Assembly: GCA_017163975.1 (NCBI GenBank)
Contig: JAFFSR010000097.1
Coordinates: 682,001 to 746,000 of the forward strand
DNA: 64,000 nt
Source of the DNA: Anastatus disparis
Lineage: Eukaryota; Arthropoda; Insecta; Hymenoptera; Eupelmidae
Direction of reading: 5' to 3'
Shown piece after piece: positions 31,700-43,544 of the stretch. The notes under the pieces were generated by a model that was given only the letters and a program-made list of their open reading frames with translations, made no database searches and was not told the DNA's origin. Both the position numbers and the translations under genes were made by a program. Numbering within the stretch: position 1 is the stretch's first letter; each line of letters begins with the position of its first letter.

Positions 31700-32520
31700 T
31701 ACCATTTAGTTCGTAGATATATAGTCAATGATTAATTTCTTTTGATTGTATAAGCTTCTTATGTAGTGATATCTAATGTTTATGTGTTTCGATTCTTGGT
31801 GATATGTGGGATTTTCCGCTAATTTGGTAATACCTTGATTGTCACAGTATAATGCGACTGGTAGATTATATTCTGGTGTCAATTTAGTTTCTTTCAGAAA
31901 ATTTGTGTTATACACAGCTTTTTATTCTGTATATAATGATTCATTATTTAATGCTATGAATAAGTCATCTATATACATTATGAGAATTAAAATATCTTCA
32001 TTACTTTTAAAGATGTAGACACAATTTTCTGTGTCAGTAGACTAAAAACTAAAAAAATGTCAGTATCCAAATTTAAGTGAGAAGTCGTTTATTTTTTGAT
32101 TTCATTGTCGTCCAGATTGTGCTAAACCATATAGTGATTTTAATAATTTAAGACAATGATCTTCATAACCTTTAACGATGAACTCTTATGGCTAAGCCAT
32201 ATATATGTCTTCCTCGAGTTCTCCATATGTGTATGCCATAGCAGTATCTATATGATGTATAGTTAAATTTAACTCAACTGCTAATTTTATAATTTGGTGA
32301 CAGGGAAAAACGCCTCTTTGCAGTCCATACCAGGTTTTTGGGAACATCCTTGGGTGCCTAATCGGACTCTTCTACGTTTGACTGAGCCATCAGGATTGCA
32401 TTTAGTTTTTAATGCCACCTTGAACTACTTTTTCTTTTATTTTGTGGTTATTTTTCTAATTTCCATACTCCTGCATTGGTTAGCTCTTGATATTCATTTT
32501 TTATAGCAGTGTACTAATCT
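31700..32520 (-). pseudogene. copia RT and RNase H remnant
   Basis: At 31706-31915 a frame holds the RNase H signature (VALYCDNQGITKLAENPTYH, then HINIRYHYIRSL) typical of copia. Upstream in coding order, near 31960-32000, the RT active-site block is LIMYIDDLFIA, the copia form of YVDD. Both are separated by stops and frame changes, and the RT is too short for a whole domain. It is a dead polyprotein. Confidence 0.85.
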
Positions 32521-32597
32521 AATATATGAAGTGCAAAAAGAGCTTCTTCTAAACTAGGTTCAATCGGATGACTAATCGCTAAGTTAGCAGGTTCGAA

Positions 32598-33842
32598 TTA
32601 TGCAAAGTCAATCTTTTTGGGTATAATGTTGTAAACCTTTTTTGGTCTTCCTGGTTTACCAAATTTTACAGTAGACGGTTGACCAGGTCCTCTTTTAACT
32701 ATTGATGGAGGATCTTTGAGAGATGAATTAACTTCATTTGTATTGGTCTTGATGTTTTGCTCATTTTGAAAATTTTTATCTATTCTTTGTGTCATTTTTT
32801 CCATCTTATCCTGTTCTTCAGAGTCTGAGGAATGAGAATGTTTTGATTCAGATTTACATTCTTCATTTTCAATAGTACATAAATCTAGTTTCATTAGATC
32901 ATATTTGTAATTGAAGTTTTTATTACGATTCTTTATTATAGTAGATTCATTGATGAATTTCACGTCACGGCTTTTGATTAATTTTTGGTTGTTTTCATCC
33001 CATAAATGATATGCATTTGATTGTGTACAATAACCAAGCATAATGCATTCTGCTTAAGGAGGTTCAAATTTACTACTAGATGGCAATTTATTTAGTGCAA
33101 ATGCTTTACATCCAAAAGGTTTGAAATGATTTACACTAGGATTACGGTTAAGCCATGATTCATATAGTGTAATATTATTGAGAGCTTTAGTTGTGCATCT
33201 ATTTCTTATATATGCAGCAGTGTTTATCGCCTCTGCCCAAAATTGTGGATATACATCTGCTTGGAATAGCATGTACCTGGCCATATTTAAAAGAATTTTG
33301 TTCATTCTTTCAGCTATGCCATTTAATTGGGGCGTGTAGCTCACAGTGATTTATCTGTTCATTCCATAATTGTTCAAATATTCATTAAATTCATTTCCTG
33401 TGTACTCCAAACCACCATCTGTTCTTAAAATTTTTATTCTTTTTTCAAGTAAATTCTCAGCTTTTGCTTTATAATTTTAAAATGCTTCTTTATCTTCATC
33501 TTTAGATTTAAAAAGTGCAACATCAGTAAAACGCGTAAAGTCATCGGTAAAAGTAGCGAAGTGAAGCCATCTACCAGTGGATTTTGACCTCATTGGTCCA
33601 CAGAGGACAGAGTATACCAATTCTAATGGTTAATTAGAGGTGCGATCAGCTTTCTTTGGCATTGGCGTTGCTACTTTATTACCTTTAATGCAGGTTTCAG
33701 ATTTTAATTCTTTAGCAACTAGATGATTTGATATACCTTTTACTATTTGGTTAGTTATTAACCTTTTTAGGTCAGAAAAATTTAGATGTCCATATCTGAA
33801 GTGCCATAATAATAAACTTTCTTCTTTTGTATTTATATTCAT
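32598..33842 (-). pseudogene. copia GAG-pre-integrase and integrase remnant
   Basis: Three frames in coding order. 33630-33842 has the pre-integrase motif (WHFRYGHLNFSDLKRL). 33054-33344 has the integrase end (TPQLNGIAERMNKILLNMAR and FWAEAINTAAYIRNR). 32598-33041 has the linker with an acidic/serine stretch and two KRGPGQP/GRPKK AT-hook-like tracts. Stops between them show it is inactive. Confidence 0.85.
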
Positions 33843-34121
33843 TGCTTGATGAGATTTTTCATTTTGATATGTCTTTCTTATCTAACAGTCGCTGCACTGA
33901 GTCCTCGCTTGTGACAGAAATTACAAATATATAGTTTGAAACTTTAATTTTGCTTATTTTGAATAACTTTGTTATAAGAAGTGTTATTCCCTTTATTTTT
34001 ATAGTTAAAATTTTTGAATTTTTGTTTTTTAGGGTTTGCTTTTGTGAACAGAGCATCAGCATTTTCTCTATTTACCTAAGAACCTTTACGTAATTGTTCT
34101 TTTTCAATTAACTTTACATTT

Positions 34122-34532
34122 CGACGCCTCCTAGCCATATAATTCTATTTGAAATAACAGTTCTATAAAATTCTTATTTAAAAATATTTCTATATAAGGC
34201 TATTTTAATGGGAATTCAATATGATTCCTATTGATGTCGACCGTAAATTAAAAATGCGTTCAATATAATTCTAACTTGATGTTAATTTTCATTCAAATCA
34301 GGCTTTACTATATGAATTAGTATTATAATGCACGACTGCTATAGTTAGAATTATATTACACGGCTTTTTCAATTAGAATATTGAATGCATTTTTAATTAG
34401 AATTATATAATACGTCGACATCAGTTAGAATTATATTGAATTTCCATTGAAATAGCCGTATATTGAAATATTTTTAATAAGAATTTTATGGAACTGATAT
34501 TCCAAATAGAATTATATGGCTAGGAGGCGTCG
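34122..34532. mobile_element. 411-bp MITE nested in the copia element
   Basis: Begins CGACGCCTCCTAGCCATATA and ends with the exact inverted complement, with long imperfect arms. It is flanked by ATTT on both sides (34118-34121 and 34533-34536), a probable 4-bp duplication. No coding capacity. Confidence 0.85.
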
Positions 34533-35496
34533 ATTTAAAGCCTCAGGTGTTGGTAGTTCATCCCTGGATTCTATTGCATACCTGAAGTTTTTTTAGGAGG
34601 TATTACTGTACAGCATCAAAATGCTCAATAAGTCGTCTGCTACGATGATATACAATTCTTCTAATTTATCTTAAGTCGACGTGAAGATATTTAAATGATC
34701 GGTCATATTATCGCCGTCATTCATTTAGCAAAAAATTAATTGTTTTAATTAAGTCTCTTTGCGAGCAAGACCTTTTGATTGATGCAAATCTTTTAATTTT
34801 TTTTCTCTTAAATGTAGATAAATACTTAATGTTGTACAAATCAGATGAACTTATGGCTGAAATGATATCAGCCCTTGCTTTTCTATCATATTGTTTCCAA
34901 TGAGCTATATCTTTTGCAGATGAGCCAACGATATTTCTAGACGAATTAGCTGTATCCGTAGGACGAGTTATCGTACCATTTGTGTATCCCCATACATCAT
35001 TTTTAGTTAAAATTACTTACATTTGCAGAGCCCATGTTTCGTAGATTATTTTATCTAGCTTGTTGTGCCCTGCTTTATATTTTAATTTTATTTTCAAACA
35101 GTTTTACTTTACTCAGCTATTGGCTTGTGATATTATTTTGTAGAAAAGATTCAAACGTATGAAAATATCATTTTATGTTCAGCCTCGTTGCTTATGATCT
35201 TCTTAACCTCAAGAACATGTTCAACAAGAAGCTTATTATTAAACTGTTTCACTCAGCTACTGGCTTGTGATACTATTTTGCACAAAAGATTCAATCGCAT
35301 AAAATGATCGTCTTTATTCAACTTTATAGCTTATAATTTTTCTTGACTTCAAAACGTGTTCAGATAGGAGGTTATTATGCAGTTGCAATGTTGCACTAAT
35401 AAGTCGCAAATTTTTTTCTTGATAATCCTCGTTATATATTTTAACCTAATTTCAGAAAATCCTTTTTTAATTCTTTAGATTGCTTTTGTTTACGCA

Positions 35497-35512
35497 TCTG
35501 GGTCCATAATCC
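35497..35512 (-). promoter_or_regulatory. copia primer-binding site, initiator-tRNA type
   Basis: Next to the 5' LTR the minus strand reads GGATTATGGACCCAGA, which matches the complement of the anticodon arm of initiator tRNA-Met with a few changes. Drosophila copia primes from such an internal tRNA fragment. Confidence 0.6.
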
Positions 35513-35708
35513 TGTTGGATATTATCCATAATGACCAGGTAAATGTTAAATAAAACAAACTGATCACATGTGTATAGATTGAATCTTCATTCAAGTAACA
35601 TAGAGTATAACTCTACAGAGTGAAGTTGGTAAAGTAGATCACTATATCACTTACACAATGTAATATTGCGCGATGAATTCTAATATTTATCTTGTTCATA
35701 TATCAACA
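35513..35708 (-). repeat. copia 5' LTR
   Basis: 196 bp, TGTTGG...CAACA. Partner of 31405-31600. Confidence 0.85.
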
Positions 35709-36016
35709 GGCACTAGTCAAATTTTCATGTCAAATTTGCCCCAGTGGTCCCAGTATCTACAGCATATGGGCTGTATACTTGCATCCTACACCACCTCTGT
35801 ATGTGGATGTTTCTAATACCTTAGCTGTTTTTACTTAACCTGTGATGACTTTTAACCTTTTGTAAAAATTTAACATCTGCAACTATCCTACATGATAGTA
35901 TAATACTTAACCTTTAAAATGAGATGTTAATCCGTTAAATGGAAACAAAGATACCTTAAGAGCAGGCTGGATTTGCTGTCTTTGTCTAATTGAGGTTTTT
36001 GTTATTTACTAAGTAT
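35709..36016. other. flank between copia and BEL elements
   Basis: No gene. From about 35953 the sequence CCTTAAGAGCAGGCTGGATT...TTTGTCTAATTGAGG resembles 44968-45020 and the ends of the palindrome at 49699-50096, so it is the end of a shared DNA-element family. It ends AGTAT, the left target duplication of the BEL element. Confidence 0.6.
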
Positions 36017-36892
36017 TGAAAAGACGCGTAGTCTTTTTCCAACGAATTTTTTAACTAAATTTGTTGGATGATTTAGAAAGAAAAGAACGTGATTCTTTTC
36101 CTTTGAAATTTTATCTACTCATGAAATTCCCTAACTAATCTTATTTTGAATTTACCCTTGTTTGAATAAAAATGAATTGACACTTGATTTTACTTTAACT
36201 TTGAATCTTTTAATTGAATTAAATTTAAATTTTACACTGTATTTAACTTTACCACTAAATTTTGCACACAAAGATCTATTAATTTGCAAAGAGAAATTAG
36301 ATGAATTTACTGATACAAAGCAACTAACCTTGCGGTTGTAGTTGCTTTGTTTTAATTGATTTTATCTAAAATTTACACTTTATTTATCGGGAAAGGATTC
36401 ACTCAATAAATACACAAATATAAAGGGAAAAAGCCATGTGGCATAAAAAACCCTTGATTTATTTCCTATAATTTTACACACTATTTGCCGCACGATTATA
36501 TTTTACTCGCACGCACGCACGCAAAAAGAGAAAAGAAAAAAGACACAATGAAATTTGTATAGCCGCGGCTTAGGTGGGCGAAGGTGATGCGTTGATTCGC
36601 AATCGACCGTTCGTCGCTGTACGGAAACTTGTCCGCACCAGTAAAAGCCCCAGTTAGCTTTTGAAAAGAAAGAAATTTAGAACGAAATTTGATGTTCTCG
36701 CAAGAGACAAGACCGCTCGAGGCGATGTCACGCTTGATACTAAACTATTTTTCCGCGGCATTTGCAAAGTCTCCCTGTTCTCTCCCCCCTTTCGTCTATG
36801 AGCTGACTTAAGGGAGGTGAGAACAGGCGACTGTAAGTGCTGCCGCTCATCATCGTTTTGATTTTTACATAAATTTGTGTTGCGACGCAACA
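36017..36892 (-). repeat. BEL 3' LTR
   Basis: 876 bp, almost identical to 42522-43398. Contains a short GCAC microsatellite near 36512-36522. The 79-codon frame in both copies is a chance frame of the LTR. Confidence 0.92.
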
Positions 36893-37045
36893 TACTGCGG
36901 GCGCAAGCTGCAAAATAAAGTTTTATGTTAAAATTGATTTTGTAGTAAATGAAATGAGTTAAACTAGATCGAAGCTTCGATTTCGCAACTAACCTAAAAT
37001 TTAAATTTACATTAATTGGTATTTGACAAGTGTTTGACTAAACAA

Positions 37046-37300
37046 ATATGTTTGAGCGTAGTTTCGTGTGGAGTGACTACGTCGTTGATCGCAAGTTTTA
37101 TGAATGAGCGCAGTTTCCTTTGGAGTGACTACGTCGCTGATCGCAAGTTTTACAAATGATTGCAGTTTCCTTTGGAGTGACTGTTTTGCTGAATGCAAGT
37201 TTTAGAAATGATTGCAGTTTCCTTTGGAGTGACTGTTTTGCTGAATGCAAGTTTTACAAATGATCGCAGTTTCCTTTGGAGTGACTGTTGCTGATTGATT
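37046..37300. repeat. 52-bp tandem repeat, about five copies
   Basis: GAGTGACT recurs at 37071, 37123, 37175, 37227 and 37279, exactly 52 bp apart, within units containing CGCAGTTTCCTTTGGAGTGA. It lies just inside the BEL 3' LTR. The ORF crossing it is a by-product of the repeat. Confidence 0.9.
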
Positions 37301-37394
37301 TTATTCGCAATATTCGCAAGTTGAATTTGTGTTAATTTTTTCGTTTTTCACAACAAAAATAGATATGTACAGATATGAAACATGAATCAAAGAT

Positions 37395-38010
37395 TCAATA
37401 TACAGGTGAAAGACAAAGTCTTGTGATGTTACGCTGATAAACGCCAGTGATGGCCTTGACAGAAGCCACTCGAGCGATGCCGCCGTCCCCGGGAGAGACT
37501 TCCAAGACAATACCATTTTGTTTAGATTTGTAATTCGGATAATTATTCCTGATGCCAGTGGGCCCAAAAAATGTTGACAAGCTCTTGCAATGAAATTGCA
37601 AGCTGATAGTTTGTTATCTGAAACTAAAAACAAATGTTTTTCTGGTAAGAAATTGAATGGTCTACCTACAAGAAAATATGCTAATGTTATTACTAAGCGA
37701 TCATTAAGATCAGCGGAGATTGCATACAATAGTTGCAAATTTAAAATGTGTATATTTCTATATAAAAATCTTAAGTTGTTTATGAGTTAAATTGTTAACT
37801 CTTAAAACATTTTTCTCCAGTTGTACCTAAAATTTCTAAACTAATCGTTTCTACTAATTCTGGCTATGTATTTCCTGATTGTGCTAACCATTTCGGCCCT
37901 AAGAATAAAGTTGATTCTTTTTAGAGTCTGAAGGCAATTGTCGTCTGGACAATGCATCAGCTGGGTTGTTCTCTGATCGAACGTAACGCCAACTAACTTG
38001 GTTTTCTACT
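37395..38010 (-). pseudogene. BEL pol remnants: RNase H end and C-terminal domain
   Basis: Around 37840-37975 the minus strand encodes PADALSRRQLPSD and then, after a frame change, GPKWLAQSGNT followed by a stop: the BEL RNase H end. At 37395-37738 two overlapping frames give a VGRPFNFLPEK-type segment and VSPGDGGIARVASVKAITG...RNITRLC, which is the usual C-terminus of BEL pol. RT core and integrase between or before these are lost. It is dead. Confidence 0.8.
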
Positions 38011-39146
38011 GCTTGTATTTTAAATCATCAAGGACTTAATCGTATACTATACCTAACGTTTTTTGAATAAGGTTATTCGTTACTATACAATCTAAATAAG
38101 AAATTCTTTTGTCAAGCCCATCTAAAATCTCTGTGCAATTGGATTACCATTTGCGTATGGCGAATCCTCCCTTACTTAATAATTCTATAATCTCATTTTA
38201 ATTTTTATTGATTCTTCTAAAGTTTCTGTTCCTGAAATAGAATCATCTACTTTAAACTCACGCAATCATAGTTTGCTAGCTATTGGAAATTTTCCTAACT
38301 CGTCGCGTGCCAACTATTAAATGGTTGTACTAGCTAAAAATGGAGCTAAAGCTATGCTGAATGTTACGGTATTTAATTAAAACGTTCTAAGTTTGTTTTC
38401 CTATCATATTAGTGAAGTAAATTCTGCCTACACATTTTGTCTATATCAGCTGTTACTACGTATGTATGTATACGAAAACTAAACACCTGTTAGAATATAG
38501 TACATTTGTAGTGTACGCCCTACCATGAGTGTATCGTTCAATGAAATACTTGTTGATGTTTTAGCTGATGCATCGAAAACTACTCGAAGTTTAGTTTTTC
38601 GCTAGATTCTTTTACTACAGCATGATGAGGAAGGCAATGAATTCATTCATTACTTTACTACATTCTAATTTTAAGTTATGATTAACTTCGAGCCGTTTTT
38701 CGAGTGCATAGAATCTACGTACTGCTTGTTGTTCTGATTCACCTTAGTCAAATTTACTATTTCTAAATGGAAGCCTAACAATATACCTTCCTAAATTATC
38801 TCTTTTGGTGTGAGCATCGTACTGCTGCTTGCAAGCCATGTTTTCCCTAGATCTAATTGGGTTTTGTTCAAAGTTTTTCTAAACCAGAATTGTTTTATCA
38901 GTCTAACTAATTTAATTACATTACAGCTAACTTCTTTATCCTAAATTTTATTGTTGATTCCGCCTGCTACTATCCAACCTAAAACTCATTTTTTGTAATG
39001 TAATTTAGAGATTAGTGTGTTCAGTTTTTATTTGATTTATAGATAGATTAGAAAGTGTTACATTTGATGTTAATAAAATATCTATGTGGTTTGGTATATG
39101 AAATCGTGGATTAGTTAAAGGAATGTTCTTAGGTATGTTCAATAAG
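38011..39146 (-). other. degraded BEL pol interval
   Basis: In position this should encode RT, but I find only short frames full of stops and no YVDD block I could defend. It is probably eroded or rearranged pol sequence. Confidence 0.45.
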
Positions 39147-39398
39147 TCACGAGGAACAAACTTCATTGGGTACTGTGTCCGTTATGCTCGGTACAATTAA
39201 AAAACTAAGTTGATATTTATACTGATTGTAATTTGATTGAGTAGTTGATTTTACGTAATGTTTTGAAAGAGTACATAACCCATTAATTGCCCCTATATCA
39301 ATTGAACAATAATGATTATTTAAATTTAAAGAATTTACAAGAGTTTCTGTAATAAAATTGAGTGTGGAATGAGAGTCTAATAATACGCTGAGCCGCAA
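39147..39398 (-). pseudogene. BEL aspartic protease, damaged
   Basis: An 83-residue piece in the position and style of the BEL protease (RLSVLLDSHSTLNFITETL). The catalytic D-S/T-G reads DSH, so the flap-side glycine is lost, and the frame is cut off from gag and pol by stops. Confidence 0.7.
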
Positions 39399-39495
39399 TG
39401 AAGTTTCCTTCTTTATTTTGAATTGTGACTACAGCTGTAGTCATTAAGTTGTATCCTAAAAGAAAAGCTACCGATCAGTACGATCAATAATCTAT

Positions 39496-40743
39496 TCACA
39501 CCTCTACAGTGTCTGACTGTGTAACTTGTGTGGGCTCTTTATTTTTAATCTCATGAAGCAAAGTGTGATGATGTTTGTTGCATGTTCTGCATCTTTTCTT
39601 GCTCGAGCAAGGAAAGGTGTGTCTGCCTAAGCAATTAAAACAGAGTAGTTGTGATTTTACAAATTGCCATCGCTGTTCTACATTTGATCCTAAGAATTCA
39701 GAACATCTGTACAACTCATGAGGTTGCCTACACTTCGGACAACTAACTAACCTATTGCTTGTTGATGCTGAAGTTGCTAATACAAAATCTCTGCCCCTTT
39801 TTGTTCTAAAATCCCCTACACTATCCTTTGAGTTTCTTTTTAAATTTGTCCTATCGTGATTCTTTGTATTTTCAAGAGATTGAAGCTTAAAAATGCTACT
39901 CTGTAAAAAGTCGTACATTTCCTTTGTTGTAGGAAGTTTATCTAATTGAAGTCTATCCTGCCATTTACCTTTTAACCCTGGTGGTAGATTTCTTTCTGCT
40001 ATCCTAACTAACATATTGTCAAATGAAGCTTCACCTAACTGTTTTAGAATATGTTGATGCTGACGCATCTTGTCTAACAAAGATGACACGCCTTCTATTG
40101 TTGCATTTGGTACTACTGGTAAATCTAAAATAGCGTCTAAATGTTTATTACTAACTATTCTTTTATGATCGTAAAAATCTAAGAGGGCTTGCCAAGCCTT
40201 TGGATAATTTTCCTCACTAGGCACGAATTCTATTATTTTTAATTTAGCCGGACCTGAAAGAGCTTCTAAGAGTTGTGCATGTTTTACTGTATTAGTTGAA
40301 TCATCACGAGAGTGTACTAATGCAGTGAAAAGGTTTTTGAAAGCAAGCCATTCTTCTGATTTGCCATCAAACTTTGGTACCTTTGTTTCAGTTAATTTCG
40401 GTAAAGTGTGTTTTCGTGTCAGAGTGATGTTAGAATTGTTTAATGTGGAACTAGCTATTGGTTCGTTAGTTTGACACAATTTCTTAGCCGAAGCTGTTGT
40501 AGAATAATACATTGTTTCTACTACCTTAAATTCATTTATTATTTCATCACCTAAATTAGCAACTACTGCTTTAACTTTCATTACATATGTATCTTTGTGC
40601 AAGTCTGATAAATGTTCTAAACGTGTTTTAATGTTTTCCGATTCTGTGTCGGGACTTGATATGTACGTTTGTAACGCATTTATTTGATCTTTAAAAATCC
40701 CTAGCTTTGCATTCACAACATTTATTCCTGCTGGATCATTCAT
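39496..40743 (-). CDS. gag: BEL/Pao Gag
   Basis: A 415-residue intact frame. The central part has the BEL Gag capsid-like region (PKFDGKSEEWLAFKNLFTAL, ALSGPAKLKIIEF, KAWQALLDFYDHKRI). The C-terminus carries cysteine/histidine clusters (CPKCRQPHELYRC; CFNCLGRHTFPCSSKKRCR; CNKHHHTLLH) that bind nucleic acid. It is full length for the family. Since pol is ruined, intact gag plus young LTRs suggests the copy moved with enzymes supplied by another element. Confidence 0.9.
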   Translation of the reverse strand: MNDPAGINVVNAKLGIFKDQINALQTYISSPDTESENIKTRLEHLSDLHKDTYVMKVKAVVANLGDEIINEFKVVETMYYSTTASAKKLCQTNEPIASSTLNNSNITLTRKHTLPKLTETKVPKFDGKSEEWLAFKNLFTALVHSRDDSTNTVKHAQLLEALSGPAKLKIIEFVPSEENYPKAWQALLDFYDHKRIVSNKHLDAILDLPVVPNATIEGVSSLLDKMRQHQHILKQLGEASFDNMLVRIAERNLPPGLKGKWQDRLQLDKLPTTKEMYDFLQSSIFKLQSLENTKNHDRTNLKRNSKDSVGDFRTKRGRDFVLATSASTSNRLVSCPKCRQPHELYRCSEFLGSNVEQRWQFVKSQLLCFNCLGRHTFPCSSKKRCRTCNKHHHTLLHEIKNKEPTQVTQSDTVEV

Positions 40744-42503
40744 TTTGAATGTGTAAAACTTAATAAGAGTTTAAGTAATAAATTGTCAAAATATACAACT
40801 ATATGTTGTCTCAATTAAACCTTGCTACCTGCCCGCTGTTTTTTGAAAAGAAACAGAATTTTTCGCTGATCCTTCGCCGTGCGTGCGCTCTTACTGTCAC
40901 GAAGAGAATTCCGTCACTATTGGTGCGACGAAACCTCCTCACGAATGGCGCGGCTTGGGCAACAGCGATAATTTTTTCGAACTATCTAGTGTTGTTTTGA
41001 AACCTTTATTTAAAGCGACCCTAGCTACATGAATTACCTCAAACTGTAAAAACTGACAGTAAATGTTACAAACAATCAAGCAAAATTTATTAAATTTAAT
41101 TTTAAATTTAAATTTAGAAAAAACTAATGTGAAAAAAAAATTAACTTGAAATCAATTTTGAAGTCAGATATGTATAATGAATTTAATTAAAAATTAAATG
41201 TAAATGTAACGATAAATTAATTTATCAAACAAAATTTACTTGAATAATAAATGTGAAGTTGTTCAAAATTTAATGTACCTTTATGAAATTTAAAATTTAT
41301 TTTTTTTTTTAAAATGGATAAATTTATCAACTCGCTTTTCCTCTCGCAAATCGATGAATTTATATTACACCTAGCTAACGTAATCTCCCTTGAGCCAGGA
41401 GCCGTCACTACACAACTTAATCTTTCATAAAAATTTTCTTAAAAATAGTTTTAAGTTGCTACGTCTTACTTTCGTAAAATCGTAAAGGACAACTTTCTAT
41501 CTCATTGAGAGCACGTGATCTCAATCTGAGAAATGTTCGCTTTGTAAGACAAAGAACCTTTTGTGCTTTGTAAAATAAAATTCTATATTCTATTTTGTTG
41601 TTAACCTTTCAAAAAAAAGAATTTTATGAACTAAATTTTATGATGCTAAATCTTAAGTTTATGAAAAGAACAAATTTTTAAAAAAGAAATTTCTAACTTA
41701 AATGCAATTTTCAAAAGTAAAAATTTTAAATGTAATTTTCAAAAGTAAAAAATTTTAAATGTATGAGATTTATTCAACAAACAAAATTTTAATTTACTGT
41801 TTAATTTTAATAGACTTTGAAATTGTGTAAGATTTTCTAAAAATGAACCTTTTATTTTAATGCTAAACTTTGGTTTGAACAATGTAACTTTCTGAAAGTT
41901 ATATTTTAGACTGAGATGAATTTTTCTTTGAAAATGCTAAATGAAATATTAAAATATAAATTTCAATTTTAATTTTTATTTGTGCGTTGATATTTCTTAG
42001 AAACTAAATTTTTTCTAACCAAACTGATAAATAAAATTCTCACTTAAGTGTAAAGTTTTTCAAAATGAAACTTCAAATGAAAAATGAAATTTTTAAATTA
42101 AATTTTAAGTTTTACGTTAAGTTGTCTTAAATTTTAATAAACAAAAAATAAATTAAAAGAAACGTTTTCTACAATAAAAGTTTTGAAATGAACTAATTTA
42201 TGAATCTCAGATTTGAATAAATGAAATTTTGATTTTGTATTAATTTTCAAATTATTTTGAAGTTGAGAAAATATTATGTTGTTACCTCGTATATTGTATA
42301 AAATACTTATCTTATTTTCTTAGAAGTCTCTAAGTTGAAGCTCTCCTTTGTCGGGGATGGCGTTGCTCGGTGGCTTGTGGCTTGTATACCTATAGCTATG
42401 CTCGCCGGCCGGCGCCTGTTTTGACTTTCTGAGAATTCGCTTTGTTCGTCGAACGCTTTAGCGGTTATGATTTTTTCGTAAACCAGGGGATCGTGATTTC
42501 TGA
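40744..42503 (-). other. BEL 5' leader
   Basis: About 1.76 kb between primer site and gag, A+T-rich with a few G+C-rich patches (for example 40860-40970). A 71-codon frame begins at 42522 and runs through the primer site; it has no recognisable product. The leader is long for a BEL element. Confidence 0.5.
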
Positions 42504-42521
42504 CCTCACAGGATTGCACCA
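42504..42521 (-). promoter_or_regulatory. BEL primer-binding site
   Basis: TGGTGCAATCCTGTGAGG directly follows the 5' LTR on the minus strand. The first seven bases suit a tRNA-Gly type 3' end; the rest I cannot assign. Confidence 0.6.
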
Positions 42522-43398
42522 TGAAAAGTCGCGTAGTCTTTTTCCAACGAATTTTTTAACTAAATTTGTTGGATGATTTAGAAAGAAAAGAACGTGATTC
42601 TTTTCCTTTGAAATTTTATCTACTCATGAAATTCCCTAACTAATCTTATTTTGAATTTACCCTTGTTTGAATAAAAATGAATTGACACTTGATTTTACTT
42701 TAACTTTGAATCTTTTAATTGAATTAAATTTAAATTTTACACTGTATTTAACTTTACCACTAAATTTTTGCACACAAAGATCTATTAATTTGCAAAGAGA
42801 AATTAGATGAATTTACTGATACAAAGCAACTAACCTTGCGGTTGTAGTTGCTTTGTTTTAATTGATTTTATCTAAAATTTACACTTTATTTATCGGGAAA
42901 GGATTCACTCAATAAATACACAAATATAAAGGGAAAAAGCCATGTGGCATAAAAAACCCTTGATTTATTTCCTATAATTTTACACACTATTTGCCGCACG
43001 ATTATATTTTACTCGCACGCACGCACGCAAAAAGAGAAAAGAAAAAAGACACAATGAAATTTGTATAGCCGCGGCTTAGGTGGGCGAAGGTGATGCGTTG
43101 ATTCGCAATCGACCGTTCGTCGCTGTACGGAAACTTGTCCGCACCAGTAAAAGCCCCAGTTAGCTTTTGAAAAGAAAGAAATTTAGAACGAAATTTGATG
43201 TTCTCGCAAGAGACAAGACCGCTCGAGGCGATGTCACGCTTGATACTAAACTATTTTTCCGCGGCATTTGCAAAGTCTCCCTGTTCTCTCCCCCCTTTCG
43301 TCTATGAGCTGACTTAAGGGAGGTGAGAACAGGCGACTGTAAGTGCTGCCGCTCATCATCGTTTTGATTTTTACATAAATTTGTGTTGCGACGCAACA
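42522..43398 (-). repeat. BEL 5' LTR
   Basis: 877 bp; one extra T in a homopolymer and a single substitution near the end distinguish it from the left copy. Confidence 0.92.
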
Positions 43399-43544
43399 AG
43401 TATTAATCGATGTATCTGCAAATTGAAGGTTGAGCGCAATAGATATGATTATTATGAATATTTATGCTGAAAAATGTTCCATTTTATAATACGATTAGCT
43501 CTTCACGATGAAAATTAGCAAGAAGTATATCTTGAAGAAGGAAA

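Larger units (their letters stand above)
31405..35708 (-). mobile_element. decayed Ty1/copia retrotransposon
   Basis: Two 196-bp LTRs (31405-31600 and 35513-35708, TG...CA) are flanked by a perfect 5-bp duplication GGCAC (31400-31404 and 35709-35713). Inside on the minus strand are broken pieces of copia integrase, RT and RNase H. The LTRs differ at many positions, so this is an old insertion. A 411-bp MITE has jumped into it. Confidence 0.9.
36017..43398 (-). mobile_element. BEL/Pao retrotransposon with deleted pol
   Basis: LTRs of 876 and 877 bp (36017-36892 and 42522-43398) begin TG, end CA and differ at only a couple of positions. A perfect 5-bp duplication AGTAT flanks it (36012-36016 and 43399-43403), as usual for BEL. 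Internal order on the minus strand: primer site, long leader, intact gag, damaged protease, short pol fragments, tandem repeat. The polymerase is mostly missing, yet the LTRs look very young. Confidence 0.92.

Noticed and set aside
36654..36893. 79-codon ORF, repeated at 43160-43399
   Set aside because: Chance frame inside the BEL LTRs.
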